From: Blautia sp. SC05B48
Lineage (GTDB): Bacteria > Bacillota > Clostridia > Lachnospirales > Lachnospiraceae
Assembly: GCF_005848555.1 (NCBI RefSeq)
Contig: NZ_CP040518.1
Coordinates: 3,425,501-3,489,500, forward strand
Direction of reading: 5' to 3'
Length of the DNA stretch: 64,000 nt
The position numbers were made by a program, and so were the translations under genes. Of the stretch, positions 33,140-42,220 are shown piece by piece (the first letter of the stretch is position 1; every line of letters begins with the position of its first letter). The notes beneath the pieces were generated by a model. The model worked only from the letters and a program-made list of their open reading frames with translations. It searched no databases and was not told where the DNA came from.

Positions 33140-34985
33140 CTCCTTTAAATTTCATAGCTCCACATGCGGAACATTTCTGACGGCAGTTTTCTGTCACAAC
33201 ACCCTCTTTTGCACGCTGCCATTCTCGCTCCAGGAATCTGCGGCTGACACCGGTATCAATGAAATCCCATGGAAGGATCTCATCCAGGCTTCTTTCACGA
33301 AGTGTGTAGAATGTCATATCCACTCCGCATTCAGCCATAGCATCCTTCCAGATATCATAATCAAAATTTTCTGTCCAGGCATCGTAAAGGGCACCTTTTT
33401 CATAAGCCTTCAGGATCACGTCCGCACATCGCCTGTCCCCACGTGCGAGAAATCCTTCCAGAGCTGTTACATCCGGTTCATGCCAGTTATAACGGATACT
33501 TCTCTGATTCAGCTGGGCACGGACTTCATTTTTAACCACCTTGGCTTTTTCCACAAAATCCTGCTCTGCATACATTGGCGCCCACTGAAATGGGGTAAAT
33601 GGCTTCGGCACAAAGAAAGAAGTGCTGACGTTGATCTGTACCTTACCTTTACGCTGTTCTTTCGGAACCACCTCGTAATAGGTCTCTGCTATCTTCTGTG
33701 CCAGATGAGCAATTCCCTTCATATCGTCTTCTGTTTCTGTGGGAAGACCGAGCATAAAGTAAAGCTTCACCTGATTCCAGCCGCCCTTGAACGCTTCGCC
33801 TGCACCATGGAGGATCACTTCCTCTGTCAGGCCTTTGTTGATAACGTCACGAAGTCGCTGAGAACCAGCCTCCGGAGCAAAGGTCAGGCTGCTTTTCTTT
33901 ACATCCTGCACTTTACTCATAACATCCAGTGCAAACGCATCGATCCTGAGAGATGGTAAGGAAATATTAACAGCCTTCCCATGAAACTCTTCGATCAGAA
34001 AGTTCACCAGCTCTTTCAGCTGGGAATAGTCACTGGAGCTTAAGGAACTGAGGGAAATCTCTTCATGTCCTGTATTTTTCAGCATGGTACGCGCCGATTC
34101 CTTCAAAGTCTCCACATCACGTTCACGGGTCGGACGGTAGATCATACCCGCCTGGCAGAAACGACAACCTCGAATGCATCCTCTCTGGATCTCAAGAGTT
34201 ACACGATCCTGTGTTGCCTTGATGTGAGGAACAACCGGCGCCTCCACAGCCCGGTATTCCTTTTCCATATCAATGATCAGCTGCTTCTGGACCTTCTCGG
34301 GAACACCATCCGCCGTCGGTGCAAAGGATGCGATCGTACCATCTTCTTTATAGGTAACTTCATAGAGAGACGGAACATAAATTCCAGGGATCTTAGCTGC
34401 TGCCAGAAGAAAATCCTTCCTGCTGCCACCAGCCTTTTTATTGGCCTTGTACGCATCAAAAAGTGCATCATAAACCGTTTCACCTTCTCCGATATAAAAC
34501 ATATCAAAAAAAGGTGCCAGCGGCTCCGGATTATACGCACAGGCACCGCCACCGATCACAATAGGGAAATCCTCACCACGGTCTGCGCTTTTCAGCGGGA
34601 TACCACTGAGATCCAGTACCTGGAGGATATTGGTATAGCACATCTCGTACCCGATCGTAATTCCAAGAAAATCAAAATCCCGGATGGGCTCCTGGGATTC
34701 CAGTGCAAACAACGGGATCTTCTCCTCCCTCATCACCTTATCCAGATCCGGCCATGGGGAAAAGAGCCGCTCACACCATACGTCCTCACGCTGGTTGAAC
34801 ATGTTATAGAGAATCATCATGCCGAGGTTTGACATTCCGATCTCGTAGACATCCGGGAAGCACATTGCGAAACGGATATCTACCGCATTTTTATCTTTCA
34901 TTACGGAGTTGACTTCACCGCCGATATAGCGGGCAGCTTTGTCAACCTTCATTAAAATTTCATCGCTTAAAGCTAGAGTTCTCAT
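33114..34985 (-). CDS. TIGR03960-type radical SAM protein with B12-binding-like domain
   Basis: 623 residues. The N-terminal 1-170 (FPDVYEIGMSNLGMMILYN, IVIGGGACAYNPEPL) is a cobalamin-binding-like fold; the radical SAM cluster cysteines are C270, C274 and C277 (RGCIRGCRFCQAG). A second Cys group ends the protein (CRQKCSACG), likely another metal site. The reaction is not known. The operon with its partner, RNase E/G and rplU is conserved in Clostridia. Confidence 0.9.
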   Translation of the reverse strand: MRTLALSDEILMKVDKAARYIGGEVNSVMKDKNAVDIRFAMCFPDVYEIGMSNLGMMILYNMFNQREDVWCERLFSPWPDLDKVMREEKIPLFALESQEPIRDFDFLGITIGYEMCYTNILQVLDLSGIPLKSADRGEDFPIVIGGGACAYNPEPLAPFFDMFYIGEGETVYDALFDAYKANKKAGGSRKDFLLAAAKIPGIYVPSLYEVTYKEDGTIASFAPTADGVPEKVQKQLIIDMEKEYRAVEAPVVPHIKATQDRVTLEIQRGCIRGCRFCQAGMIYRPTRERDVETLKESARTMLKNTGHEEISLSSLSSSDYSQLKELVNFLIEEFHGKAVNISLPSLRIDAFALDVMSKVQDVKKSSLTFAPEAGSQRLRDVINKGLTEEVILHGAGEAFKGGWNQVKLYFMLGLPTETEDDMKGIAHLAQKIAETYYEVVPKEQRKGKVQINVSTSFFVPKPFTPFQWAPMYAEQDFVEKAKVVKNEVRAQLNQRSIRYNWHEPDVTALEGFLARGDRRCADVILKAYEKGALYDAWTENFDYDIWKDAMAECGVDMTFYTLRERSLDEILPWDFIDTGVSRRFLEREWQRAKEGVVTENCRQKCSACGAMKFKGGVCLEGKN

Positions 34986-35031
34986 AATATTCCTTTCAGA
35001 AGTTATTGTTTAACATAATGCCAAGCAGGGA

Positions 35032-35077
35032 AAATCCCCCACAACGTTCCCATTATATACGGAATGGTGGGGGATTT
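35032..35077 (-). terminator. Hairpin after the nuclease/ATPase operon
   Basis: Perfect 11-bp arms AAATCCCCCAC/GTGGGGGATTT around 24 nt. Minus-strand reading continues into TTCCCTGC, a weak T-run. It lies between the operon end and the radical SAM gene. Confidence 0.6.
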
Positions 35078-35112
35078 CAAGGGAGAGTCAGTTAGTTTAC
35101 AGTCACGAAAAT

Positions 35113-36567
35113 TCAACGTATATGCTTTTTCTTCATCTGCAGGATCTCAAGCAGCACTTCATATACTGCCATATTCTCCTTCACCACCAGGGCAAGGCTC
35201 TCTTTTGCCTGGTTCAGAAGGTGAAAAAGACTTCGTACATTAGAATATTCTCCCGAAGAACACCTGGATCTGAGATATCCGTTTTCATCATAATAATATT
35301 GTTCATCCAGCAATACGACAATCTTCTCCTCAGGTCTCACCGCCTGGACACCAGGCTGCCCGGAAGCCTCTTCTGTCCGCTCCTTAAATCCCTGTTTCAT
35401 AAGATCATGCAGAAGCTTTTCCGCCTCACTGTTATTGTTGGCATACATCACCACAATATGCGGATACCATCTGGAGCTTCTTTTTTCCGGCAGATGTACC
35501 ATGTTCTGAATAAAAGAAGACAGTTCCGCATTGGTACGGATCCGGTTTGTCAGATGGAATTTCTGAATTCCCGGCAGCTTTCCCAGTCCCTCCACAATAC
35601 TTCGATCCAACTCCTCCGGTGATATCACATCTTCGGAATCACTGGAAAAGATCACAGGCCGGCGCTCGCTCCATGTAAGCAGAACCGACATTTTTTCCGG
35701 AGAAAGAAGATGCGATTCATCTACCAGAATACTGCTGTAACAGCCAAGATCTGTTGACTCTCCCAGCTGATCATCTGCCAGAAAATCTATCCGCCGCAGA
35801 CGGTCATGAAGAAGCCGCCATTCTTTTCCTCCTTCGCCGCAGTGAACGATACAGACTTTCTGACGCACAGACAGCCGCATTGCAATATCGTAGAGCAGCA
35901 GGGTTTTTCCTGTTCCGGGAAGACCACTGAACCAGAAATATCCATTTCTCTCTCCCCGGATCCTCTTCAGGATCTGCCGTTCGATATCTCTCTGCTGTGA
36001 AGTAAGGAAATACTCCTTTTTGAGAAAACGTTCCGGTTCTGTCAGTGGAGAGATCAGGTACAGCTCTGCCTGAAACAGATCTTCAATATCACCACCATAA
36101 TCCTGACCTTCTTTCTCCAGCGCAGTACAAAGCTTTTCCCAGTCTCCATCCACGATGTGATCATGATTGGTCAGCCTTACCAGACGGTCTTCGCTACTGA
36201 TATAGGTATACGACAGGATCGGTTTTCCAAAAACAGACAGATAATACCGGTTCTGGATCAGCTGTCTTCGAATAGCCTCATCCGATACACTGCCACTTTT
36301 CAGTTCAATATTTACGATCTGATCATCCTTGATCTGAAGAAGATCAAACTCCTTTCCAAGCTTCGGGATCTGGAACGAATAAAAAAGCCGGAGCTTATAT
36401 ACCTCTTCCATATGCAGTTCCAACTGCTTCACCAGTACTTTCATACTTTCCAGTTCCCACTCTTTGATCCTGAGAAAAAAATCTCTGCCGGAAAGCTGGC
36501 GTTCCAGCTTCTGAACACATTCCATACTCTGATTTCTTGTAAGTGCATAGATCGATATTGCCTTCAT
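35113..36567 (-). CDS. Predicted PD-(D/E)XK nuclease - P-loop ATPase fusion (DUF2075-like)
   Basis: 484 residues. Residues about 50-115 fit a RecB/Cas4-like nuclease core: E56, D75 in KEFDLLQI, E88-x-K90 in NIELKSG and Q105-xxx-Y109 in IQNRYYL. Residues about 205-360 are a superfamily-1 type ATPase: Walker A GLPGTGKT (215-222), Walker B ILVDESHLL (D283, E284) and LTNRIRTN (about 339-346) resembling the Y/N-R motif. The C-terminal part (LFHLLNQAKESLALVV) sits where motif VI is expected, but the usual Arg is Gln. It is the last gene of the operon after alkD-like and nhaC, 21 nt behind the former. A DNA-maintenance or defence role is inference. Confidence 0.7.
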   Translation of the reverse strand: MKAISIYALTRNQSMECVQKLERQLSGRDFFLRIKEWELESMKVLVKQLELHMEEVYKLRLFYSFQIPKLGKEFDLLQIKDDQIVNIELKSGSVSDEAIRRQLIQNRYYLSVFGKPILSYTYISSEDRLVRLTNHDHIVDGDWEKLCTALEKEGQDYGGDIEDLFQAELYLISPLTEPERFLKKEYFLTSQQRDIERQILKRIRGERNGYFWFSGLPGTGKTLLLYDIAMRLSVRQKVCIVHCGEGGKEWRLLHDRLRRIDFLADDQLGESTDLGCYSSILVDESHLLSPEKMSVLLTWSERRPVIFSSDSEDVISPEELDRSIVEGLGKLPGIQKFHLTNRIRTNAELSSFIQNMVHLPEKRSSRWYPHIVVMYANNNSEAEKLLHDLMKQGFKERTEEASGQPGVQAVRPEEKIVVLLDEQYYYDENGYLRSRCSSGEYSNVRSLFHLLNQAKESLALVVKENMAVYEVLLEILQMKKKHIR

Positions 36568-36588
36568 ATTCCAACCCTTACCTGCTGT

Positions 36589-37290
36589 TTATTTCTTTAT
36601 CCGCAGTGTCCTGAGATGATCCTTCTGTTCCTGTGTGATACGGTAGCTTTCAATGGATTTCTGGATCGTCTTGTTATGAGTCCAGATATCCATCCTCTGC
36701 GCTTCCAGAAATGGAAGGATCTTCTCATACTGTTTTGCCAGCGCTGTAGCAAAATACCAGGCTCGCATCATATTTACATAATATTCTTCCGAGCGGATCG
36801 CTGCCACTTTCTCCGGATATTCCGGTTTAAATCCTTCGTCCAGATAATGGCGCATCAGCATACTGATCCCGAACCGGATGATATACGGCTTATCTGACTC
36901 CATCCAGCGATAAATCTCCCGGATAAATATATCACGGTGTTTTTTCATCATATGGAGCGCCAGCAGATCACAGGTCGCCCAGTTATCAATATGCGGAAGA
37001 AAACGTTCCAGTTCTCCCAGACATTTATCATAATCTCTGATCTGCTCGATCAGCAGGCCATGGAGATTATTTTCCTCATAGTACTGATGAGGAAGAACCT
37101 TCAGGAACATTTCGGATCTTTCTGTTTTTCCAAACTCTTTTGCAAATTTCCGGAGTACCGGTGTCCGGATACCGATGATCTTTTCTTTCTCCACAGTCGG
37201 AACCAGCCTTGCATGAAAATCCTGATATCCTGTATCCTGCATTTCAAACAGTCTTTTCCGAACATCCCGGATCATCTCTTCCTGATTCAT
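36589..37290 (-). CDS. DNA alkylation repair protein (AlkD-like HEAT-repeat family)
   Basis: 233 residues, all helical HEAT-like repeats. GIRTPVLRKFAKEFGK and the IDNWATCDLLA segment (Trp and Asp of the AlkD active cleft) and RAWYFATALAKQYE identify the family, which excises bulky alkylated purines without base flipping. The start overlaps the nhaC stop by 4 nt and the nuclease/ATPase gene follows by 21 nt, so the three genes are one transcript. Confidence 0.88.
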   Translation of the reverse strand: MNQEEMIRDVRKRLFEMQDTGYQDFHARLVPTVEKEKIIGIRTPVLRKFAKEFGKTERSEMFLKVLPHQYYEENNLHGLLIEQIRDYDKCLGELERFLPHIDNWATCDLLALHMMKKHRDIFIREIYRWMESDKPYIIRFGISMLMRHYLDEGFKPEYPEKVAAIRSEEYYVNMMRAWYFATALAKQYEKILPFLEAQRMDIWTHNKTIQKSIESYRITQEQKDHLRTLRIKK

Positions 37291-38612
37291 TTATCATCCC
37301 CGCCTTTTACACCAAAGATCGCGATCAGAGAACTCGCAAGCAGAAGCATGGGGTAAAACAGTTTCGGCATGATCTGAAAAGCAGAAAGCTCAAATCCCAG
37401 TTCCTTTGCCGCAGAAATAGCAACCAGCATCTGGGCTCCATATGGGATCACCCCCTGGAAAATACAGGAAAATGTATCCAGGATAGAAGCTGTCTTTCTG
37501 GAAGTGATCTTATATTCCAGCGCCATTTCCTTTGCAATAGGGTTGGCCATAACAATGGCCACCGTATTATTGGCTGTTGCGATATCCATGGCTCCAACCA
37601 GAAGTCCCATGCCAAGAAGTCCGCCTTTTTTTCCTTTAAAAACTCTCTGTATTCCGGAAAGCAGTGCTTCAAAGCCTCCATGCTCCCGGATCAGCGCACA
37701 CATGGCTGCTACAAGGATAGCCACCATACAAGTCTCGAACATTCCGGAAACACCGGAGCCTATATTGGTCAGAAGCTCCACCGGTGCGATATGTCCTCCA
37801 AGAAGCATGATAAATGCGCCGGAGATAATTCCGATCAGAAGTACCACAAATACATTGATGCCGATGATACCGCCGATCAGCACCAGAACATATGGAAGAA
37901 TCTGTATAAGATGATAATCCTGTACCACTCTTCCCTGGATCTCTGTCTGAAAAGACAGGATAAGGATCAAAGTCAGTGTAACAACAGCTGCCGGAAATGC
38001 GATCCAGAAATTTTCCCGGAATTTATCCTTCATCTGACAGCCCTGACCATTGCAGGCTGCGATCGTGGTATCAGAAATAAAAGAAAGGTTGTCACCAAAC
38101 ATGGCTCCTCCCATCACCGATGCCACACAAAATGCCATATCAAAACCGGAAGCTTTGGAAACCGCTACCGCAATAGGAGTAAGAAGCGTGATAGTCCCAA
38201 CGGAAGTTCCCATAGCCACAGATACGAAGCAGGCCACTACAAACAATACCGCAACAGAAAAACGTGCCGGTATCAGAGAAAGCATACAGTAGGCCACACT
38301 TTCTGCACTGCTGCGCCCCACAACACCCACAAAAGAGCCTGCGGTCAGAAAGATCAGAAGCATGGTGATGATATTTTTATCTCCTACTCCTTTTGCCATA
38401 AGCTCCAGCTTTCTGTCAAAGCTAATCGTTCTGTTCTGAACACATGCCACCAGGATCGCAGACAGAAAAGCCACAACGATCGGTACATTATAAAATCCCA
38501 TGGGGATCTCCATCACATACTCGAACAAAATTCCCAGTCCCAGATACAGAACCAGAAAAACACCGATAGGCAGCAGTGCGATCACATTTCCTTTTTTCTT
38601 CATTTCCTCCAT
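37287..38612 (-). CDS. NhaC-family Na+/H+ antiporter
   Basis: 441 residues, about 11 membrane segments. Family stretches: MGTSVGTITLLTPIAVAVS, GGAMFGDNLSFISDTT (with the charged residue in membrane) and AMDIATANNTVAIVMANPI. Exchanges sodium (or an organic substrate, as in malate/lactate relatives) for protons. First gene of the operon with the alkD-like and nuclease/ATPase genes. Reason for this company is not evident. Confidence 0.88.
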   Translation of the reverse strand: MEEMKKKGNVIALLPIGVFLVLYLGLGILFEYVMEIPMGFYNVPIVVAFLSAILVACVQNRTISFDRKLELMAKGVGDKNIITMLLIFLTAGSFVGVVGRSSAESVAYCMLSLIPARFSVAVLFVVACFVSVAMGTSVGTITLLTPIAVAVSKASGFDMAFCVASVMGGAMFGDNLSFISDTTIAACNGQGCQMKDKFRENFWIAFPAAVVTLTLILILSFQTEIQGRVVQDYHLIQILPYVLVLIGGIIGINVFVVLLIGIISGAFIMLLGGHIAPVELLTNIGSGVSGMFETCMVAILVAAMCALIREHGGFEALLSGIQRVFKGKKGGLLGMGLLVGAMDIATANNTVAIVMANPIAKEMALEYKITSRKTASILDTFSCIFQGVIPYGAQMLVAISAAKELGFELSAFQIMPKLFYPMLLLASSLIAIFGVKGGDDK

Positions 38613-38805
38613 AAAACAATTCCCTTCATCACTTATTATATTCCCGGCTTTTTTCTCCGGGTGGTCTGTTTTCTATCATATCATATTTCCTTATTCCTGT
38701 CCTGCTGCTGACGAAAACTTCTTCATATTTCCGGCACAATCCTGTTATCTCTGATATTTTTTACCTTATTTAACAAGATTTTCACCAATTAAATCGTTCC
38801 TTCCG

Positions 38806-38834
38806 TTGAAATCCAGAGCTTTTTTCAGTATAAT
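38806..38834 (+). promoter_or_regulatory. Promoter of pgi
   Basis: TTGAAA (38806-38811), 17 nt, TATAAT (38829-38834), 83 nt before the ATG. The rest of the 305-nt divergent gap (38613-38917) shows no other clear element. Confidence 0.8.
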
Positions 38835-38917
38835 TGGCTGTAGACAATTGTGAAAAAGATATCCAAAGGATTTATGGTGATATCTCTGATCACAGTCATT
38901 AAAGGAGGAATATGATT

Positions 38918-40501
38918 ATGGCAACATGGAAAAATCTGGACACTCTTGCTTCTTACAGCACACTTAACGGTCTGAAAGATCACGTGAACATTGCAGAGGC
39001 AATGTCCGGCGAGCAGGGTGCAGAACGTGTAAAGAAGTACAGCGTACCGATGGCAGCAGGTCTGGCTTACAATTACGCAGCTAAGGAAGTGGACGAGACC
39101 GTTCTTGACGCACTTTCCAAACTGGCTGATGAGGCAGAACTGATCGAGAAATTCCAGGAATTATACAACGGCGCAGTGATCAACACCGGCGAGAAACGTA
39201 TGGTCCTTCATCATCTTGCACGTACACAGCTTGGCGATTCTGTTGTTGTTGACGGTGTGGACAAGCGAGAATTCTATGTAGCTCAGCAGAAGAAAGCTGC
39301 AGATTTTGCAAACAAAGTACATGCAGGCGAGATCACAAATGAAGCCGGTGAGAAATTCACTACTGTTGTACAGATTGGTATCGGCGGAAGTGACCTGGGA
39401 CCGCGTGCATTATATATCGCACTTGAGAACTGGGCAAAGGCAAACAACACCTTCAAGATGGAAGCAAAATTCATCAGCAACGTTGACCCTGATGATGCAG
39501 CTGCTGTTCTTGCATCTGTAGATCTTGCTCACTCTCTTTTCATCGTTGTATCCAAATCCGGTACAACACTTGAAACTCTGACAAATGAGGCATTCGTAAA
39601 AGACGCCCTTACAAAAGCGGGCCTGAACCCGTCCAGACATATGCTTGCTGTAACCAGTGAGACTTCTCCTCTTGCAAAGAGTGATGAGTACCTTACCGCT
39701 ATTTTCATGGACGACTATATCGGCGGACGTTACTCTTCCGTTTCCGGCGTAGGCGGAGCGATCCTTTCCCTTGCATTTGGACCGGAAGTATTCGCAGACA
39801 TCCTTGACGGAGCTGCCGAAGAGGATAAGCTTGCAACAAATAAGAACATTCTTGAGAACCCGGATATGCTGGATGCCCTGATCGGCGTTTATGAGAGAAA
39901 TGTACAGGGATATCCTTCTACTGCAGTTTTACCATACTCACAGGCATTAAGCCGCTTCCCTGCTCATCTTCAGCAGTGTGATATGGAGTCTAACGGTAAA
40001 TCCGTAAACCGCTTTGGTGAGCCGGTGGATTATGTGACCGGACCGGTGATCTTCGGTGAGCCAGGAACAAACGGACAGCACTCCTTCTACCAGCTTCTGC
40101 ATCAGGGAACCAATATCGTTCCGCTTCAGTTCATCGGCTTTAAGAAGAGCCAGCTTGGTGTTGATGTTGATATCGAGAACAGCACAAGCCAGCAGAAGCT
40201 CTGTGCAAACGTTGCAGCACAGATCGTTGCTTTTGCATGCGGAAAAGAAGACGAGAACCTGAACAAAAACTTCAAGGGCGGACGTCCTTCCAGTATCATT
40301 GTCGGCGAGGAACTTACACCGAAGTCTCTGGGTGCGCTTCTTGCACACTTTGAGAACAAGATCATGTTCCAGGGCTTTGTATGGAACCTGAACAGCTTTG
40401 ACCAGGAGGGTGTACAGCTTGGTAAGGTTCTTGCAAAACGTGTTCTCGCTCATGATACAGACGGAGCACTGAAAGTTTACAGTGATCTTCTTGACATCTG
40501 A
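38918..40501 (+). CDS. pgi: Glucose-6-phosphate isomerase
   Basis: 527 residues. Interconverts glucose 6-phosphate and fructose 6-phosphate. Signatures: QIGIGGSDLGPRAL, SKSGTTLETLTNEAF and GEPGTNGQHSFYQLLHQGT. It is of the longer E. coli-like type, not the roughly 450-residue Bacillus type. ATG 38918 lies 9 nt after AAAGGAGG; the ATG at 38912 is too close to it. Codon choice is that of a highly expressed gene. It stands alone with promoter and terminator. Confidence 0.97.
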   Translation: MATWKNLDTLASYSTLNGLKDHVNIAEAMSGEQGAERVKKYSVPMAAGLAYNYAAKEVDETVLDALSKLADEAELIEKFQELYNGAVINTGEKRMVLHHLARTQLGDSVVVDGVDKREFYVAQQKKAADFANKVHAGEITNEAGEKFTTVVQIGIGGSDLGPRALYIALENWAKANNTFKMEAKFISNVDPDDAAAVLASVDLAHSLFIVVSKSGTTLETLTNEAFVKDALTKAGLNPSRHMLAVTSETSPLAKSDEYLTAIFMDDYIGGRYSSVSGVGGAILSLAFGPEVFADILDGAAEEDKLATNKNILENPDMLDALIGVYERNVQGYPSTAVLPYSQALSRFPAHLQQCDMESNGKSVNRFGEPVDYVTGPVIFGEPGTNGQHSFYQLLHQGTNIVPLQFIGFKKSQLGVDVDIENSTSQQKLCANVAAQIVAFACGKEDENLNKNFKGGRPSSIIVGEELTPKSLGALLAHFENKIMFQGFVWNLNSFDQEGVQLGKVLAKRVLAHDTDGALKVYSDLLDI

Positions 40502-40514
40502 TAAACAGATAGGT

Positions 40515-40550
40515 ACCGTCCCGGAAAATGTTTTTTCGGGACGGTTTTTC
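40515..40550 (+). terminator. Terminator of pgi
   Basis: ACCGTCCCG/CGGGACGGT stem, loop, then TTTTT. Confidence 0.92.
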
Positions 40551-40588
40551 TGTATATATGACCTTAACCGGGAAAGGAAATCTTAGAT

Positions 40589-41419
40589 ATGCAGCAGATA
40601 AAAATGATCGGTCTTGATCTGGACGGAACTCTTCTGAATACAAAAAAAGAACTCACAGAAAATACCAGACGTGTTCTCAGGGAAGCTATTGATGCAGGTA
40701 TCCTTGTTCTGATGGCTACCGGCCGGCCATATACCGGCATTCCCGCGGAACTGAGAAATTTTCCGGGAATTCACTACGCTCTCACCTCCAACGGAGCCAG
40801 AGTCCTTGATACAGACCATAATAAACTTCTTATCGAGCAGCTTCTTCCTATGGAAAGTGCAAAAAAAGCTCTCCGTATCTTTGAAAAATATGATACTTTA
40901 AGTGAGATCTATTTTGACGGCCAGGGATATGCAGATGCTGCCAAGCTTGATAATGTAGGAAAATACCATCACGACCCCAATATGTGGAATTATGTCCGTA
41001 CTACCCGTATCGCAGTTCCGGACATCCGGGATGTCATTACAAAAGAAAACAGAAGCATGGATAAAGTCCAGGCGCTTTTTGCAGACATGGAGGAACGTGC
41101 CGCTGCCTGGAAGGAATTAAGTGAACTTAAGGAGCTGGAGCTTGTAGGCTCCTTAAGCTACAATATTGAGATCAACGCCGCCGGCGTCAACAAAGGAACC
41201 GCTCTTGTTGCTCTTGGCGAAATGCTGGGAATCCCAAGGGAATCCATTATGGCATGCGGAGACGGTGACAACGATGTCCATCTTCTGCAGGAAGTCGGTT
41301 TTGGCGTAGCCATGGCCAATGCACAGCCCCAGGTAAAAGAAGCAGCCGATTATATTACTGCTTCCAATGACGAAGACGGCGTAGCACGCGCCATTGAAAA
41401 ATATGCGCTGCACCGATGA
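40589..41419 (+). CDS. Cof-type HAD-IIB phosphatase
   Basis: 276 residues. HAD motif I GLDLDGTLLNT (D10, D12), motif II MATGRPY, motif IV CGDGDNDVHLLQEVG, with a IIB cap domain between. These enzymes dephosphorylate sugar phosphates, flavin or pyridoxal phosphate. The gene follows the pgi terminator by 38 nt, preceded by GAAAGGAA, and may share some pgi transcript. Substrate unknown. Confidence 0.92.
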   Translation: MQQIKMIGLDLDGTLLNTKKELTENTRRVLREAIDAGILVLMATGRPYTGIPAELRNFPGIHYALTSNGARVLDTDHNKLLIEQLLPMESAKKALRIFEKYDTLSEIYFDGQGYADAAKLDNVGKYHHDPNMWNYVRTTRIAVPDIRDVITKENRSMDKVQALFADMEERAAAWKELSELKELELVGSLSYNIEINAAGVNKGTALVALGEMLGIPRESIMACGDGDNDVHLLQEVGFGVAMANAQPQVKEAADYITASNDEDGVARAIEKYALHR

Positions 41420-41440
41420 GATATTCTATTATGTATAACC

Positions 41441-41480
41441 AAAAGGAACCGGCAGTTTTTACGCTGTCGATTCCTTTTTT
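41441..41480 (+). terminator. Terminator of the HAD gene
   Basis: AAAAGGAA-CGGCAG pairs with CTGTCG-TTCCTTTTTT. Confidence 0.85.
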
Positions 41481-41505
41481 AGAATGGGATTGAATGGCGG
41501 AGCAT

Positions 41506-41925
41506 TCATATTCGATCAATATTCATAGTTTCCTGCCGGCTGTTTGATCCTGGTAAGAAGATCATGCCAGGACTGATCCCAACCTGAAGCTGCCTCACAT
41601 CACCTTTATTCATATTTAAGGTGGTGGCACTTAAAGATGGTTTCGGCACCGGTGTAGGTGTCGGCTTCGGCTTCTGCGCTGCTTTTACTGTAACCTTACA
41701 GTTAAATTTCTTCGTATTTGCCTTCGCTGTGATCACTGCTGTTCCTTTTTTCACTGCGGTGATCTTTCCTTTGGAATCCACACGTGCGATCTTAGGATTG
41801 GAAGAAGAGTATTTCACCTGTTCTGTTCAGTTTTGGTGCGGCGCTGACAGTCACACTTCCGAATGCCATCGTAAAAATAAGGCTGATCATAAGCACAAAA
41901 CACAACAGATTTTTTTCTTTTTCAT
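41506..41925 (-). pseudogene. Decayed gene of a secreted Big2 (Ig-like) domain protein
   Basis: An ATG at 41925 after AAGGGGGAAA opens a signal peptide only if one base is added in an A7 run: MKKKKNLLCFVLMISLIF, then TMAFGSVTVSAAPKLN. As it stands the frame stops after 12 codons. A second shift leads into KYSSSNPKIARVDSKGKITA-VKKGTAVITAKA, the end of a Big2 domain, then a Pro/Lys linker (KPTPTPVPKP) and the start of a second domain (LSATTLNMNKGDVRQLQV) that is cut off and runs into unrelated sequence. So there are at least one frameshift and two deletions. The parent would have been a larger cell-surface protein. Confidence 0.7.
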
Positions 41926-42099
41926 TCTGATTTCCCCCTTTCCGGTAAAACGTATATTTACGTCATATATTGCTTTAACCACATTTTAGAGGAAATCCCT
42001 GATAAAAACACTAGCACTTATGATAGTATCCTTGCAAATATGATCATTTATATTCTTTCATTGCCCATACCAAGGCTTATTATCAGGAAACAAAAATAA

Positions 42100-42167
42100 A
42101 ACAGGACTGATTTTTGATACAGATACTTGAATTCAAAAGTTTCATCTGTTTAAAAATCAGTCCTGTT
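42100..42167 (-). terminator. Long hairpin terminator of cinA
   Basis: 16-nt perfect arms AACAGGACTGATTTTT and complement, with an inner partial stem (ACAGAT/ATCTGT). On the minus strand it runs into TTTTATTTTTG. The remaining sequence between 41926 and 42099 shows nothing I can name. Confidence 0.8.
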
Positions 42168-42220
42168 ATATAAAAAATATTATGGTTAATCTGTAACGCC
42201 AGACAGATGATCAAGACACG

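Noticed and set aside
33066-33959. 297-codon open frame on the + strand
   Set aside because: Antisense to the radical SAM gene with complete motifs on the other strand.
37209-38711. 500-codon open frame on the + strand
   Set aside because: It is antisense to the NhaC antiporter and alkD-like genes, rich in H, K, R, C and S as expected for the complement of membrane-protein codons, and has no ribosome binding site.
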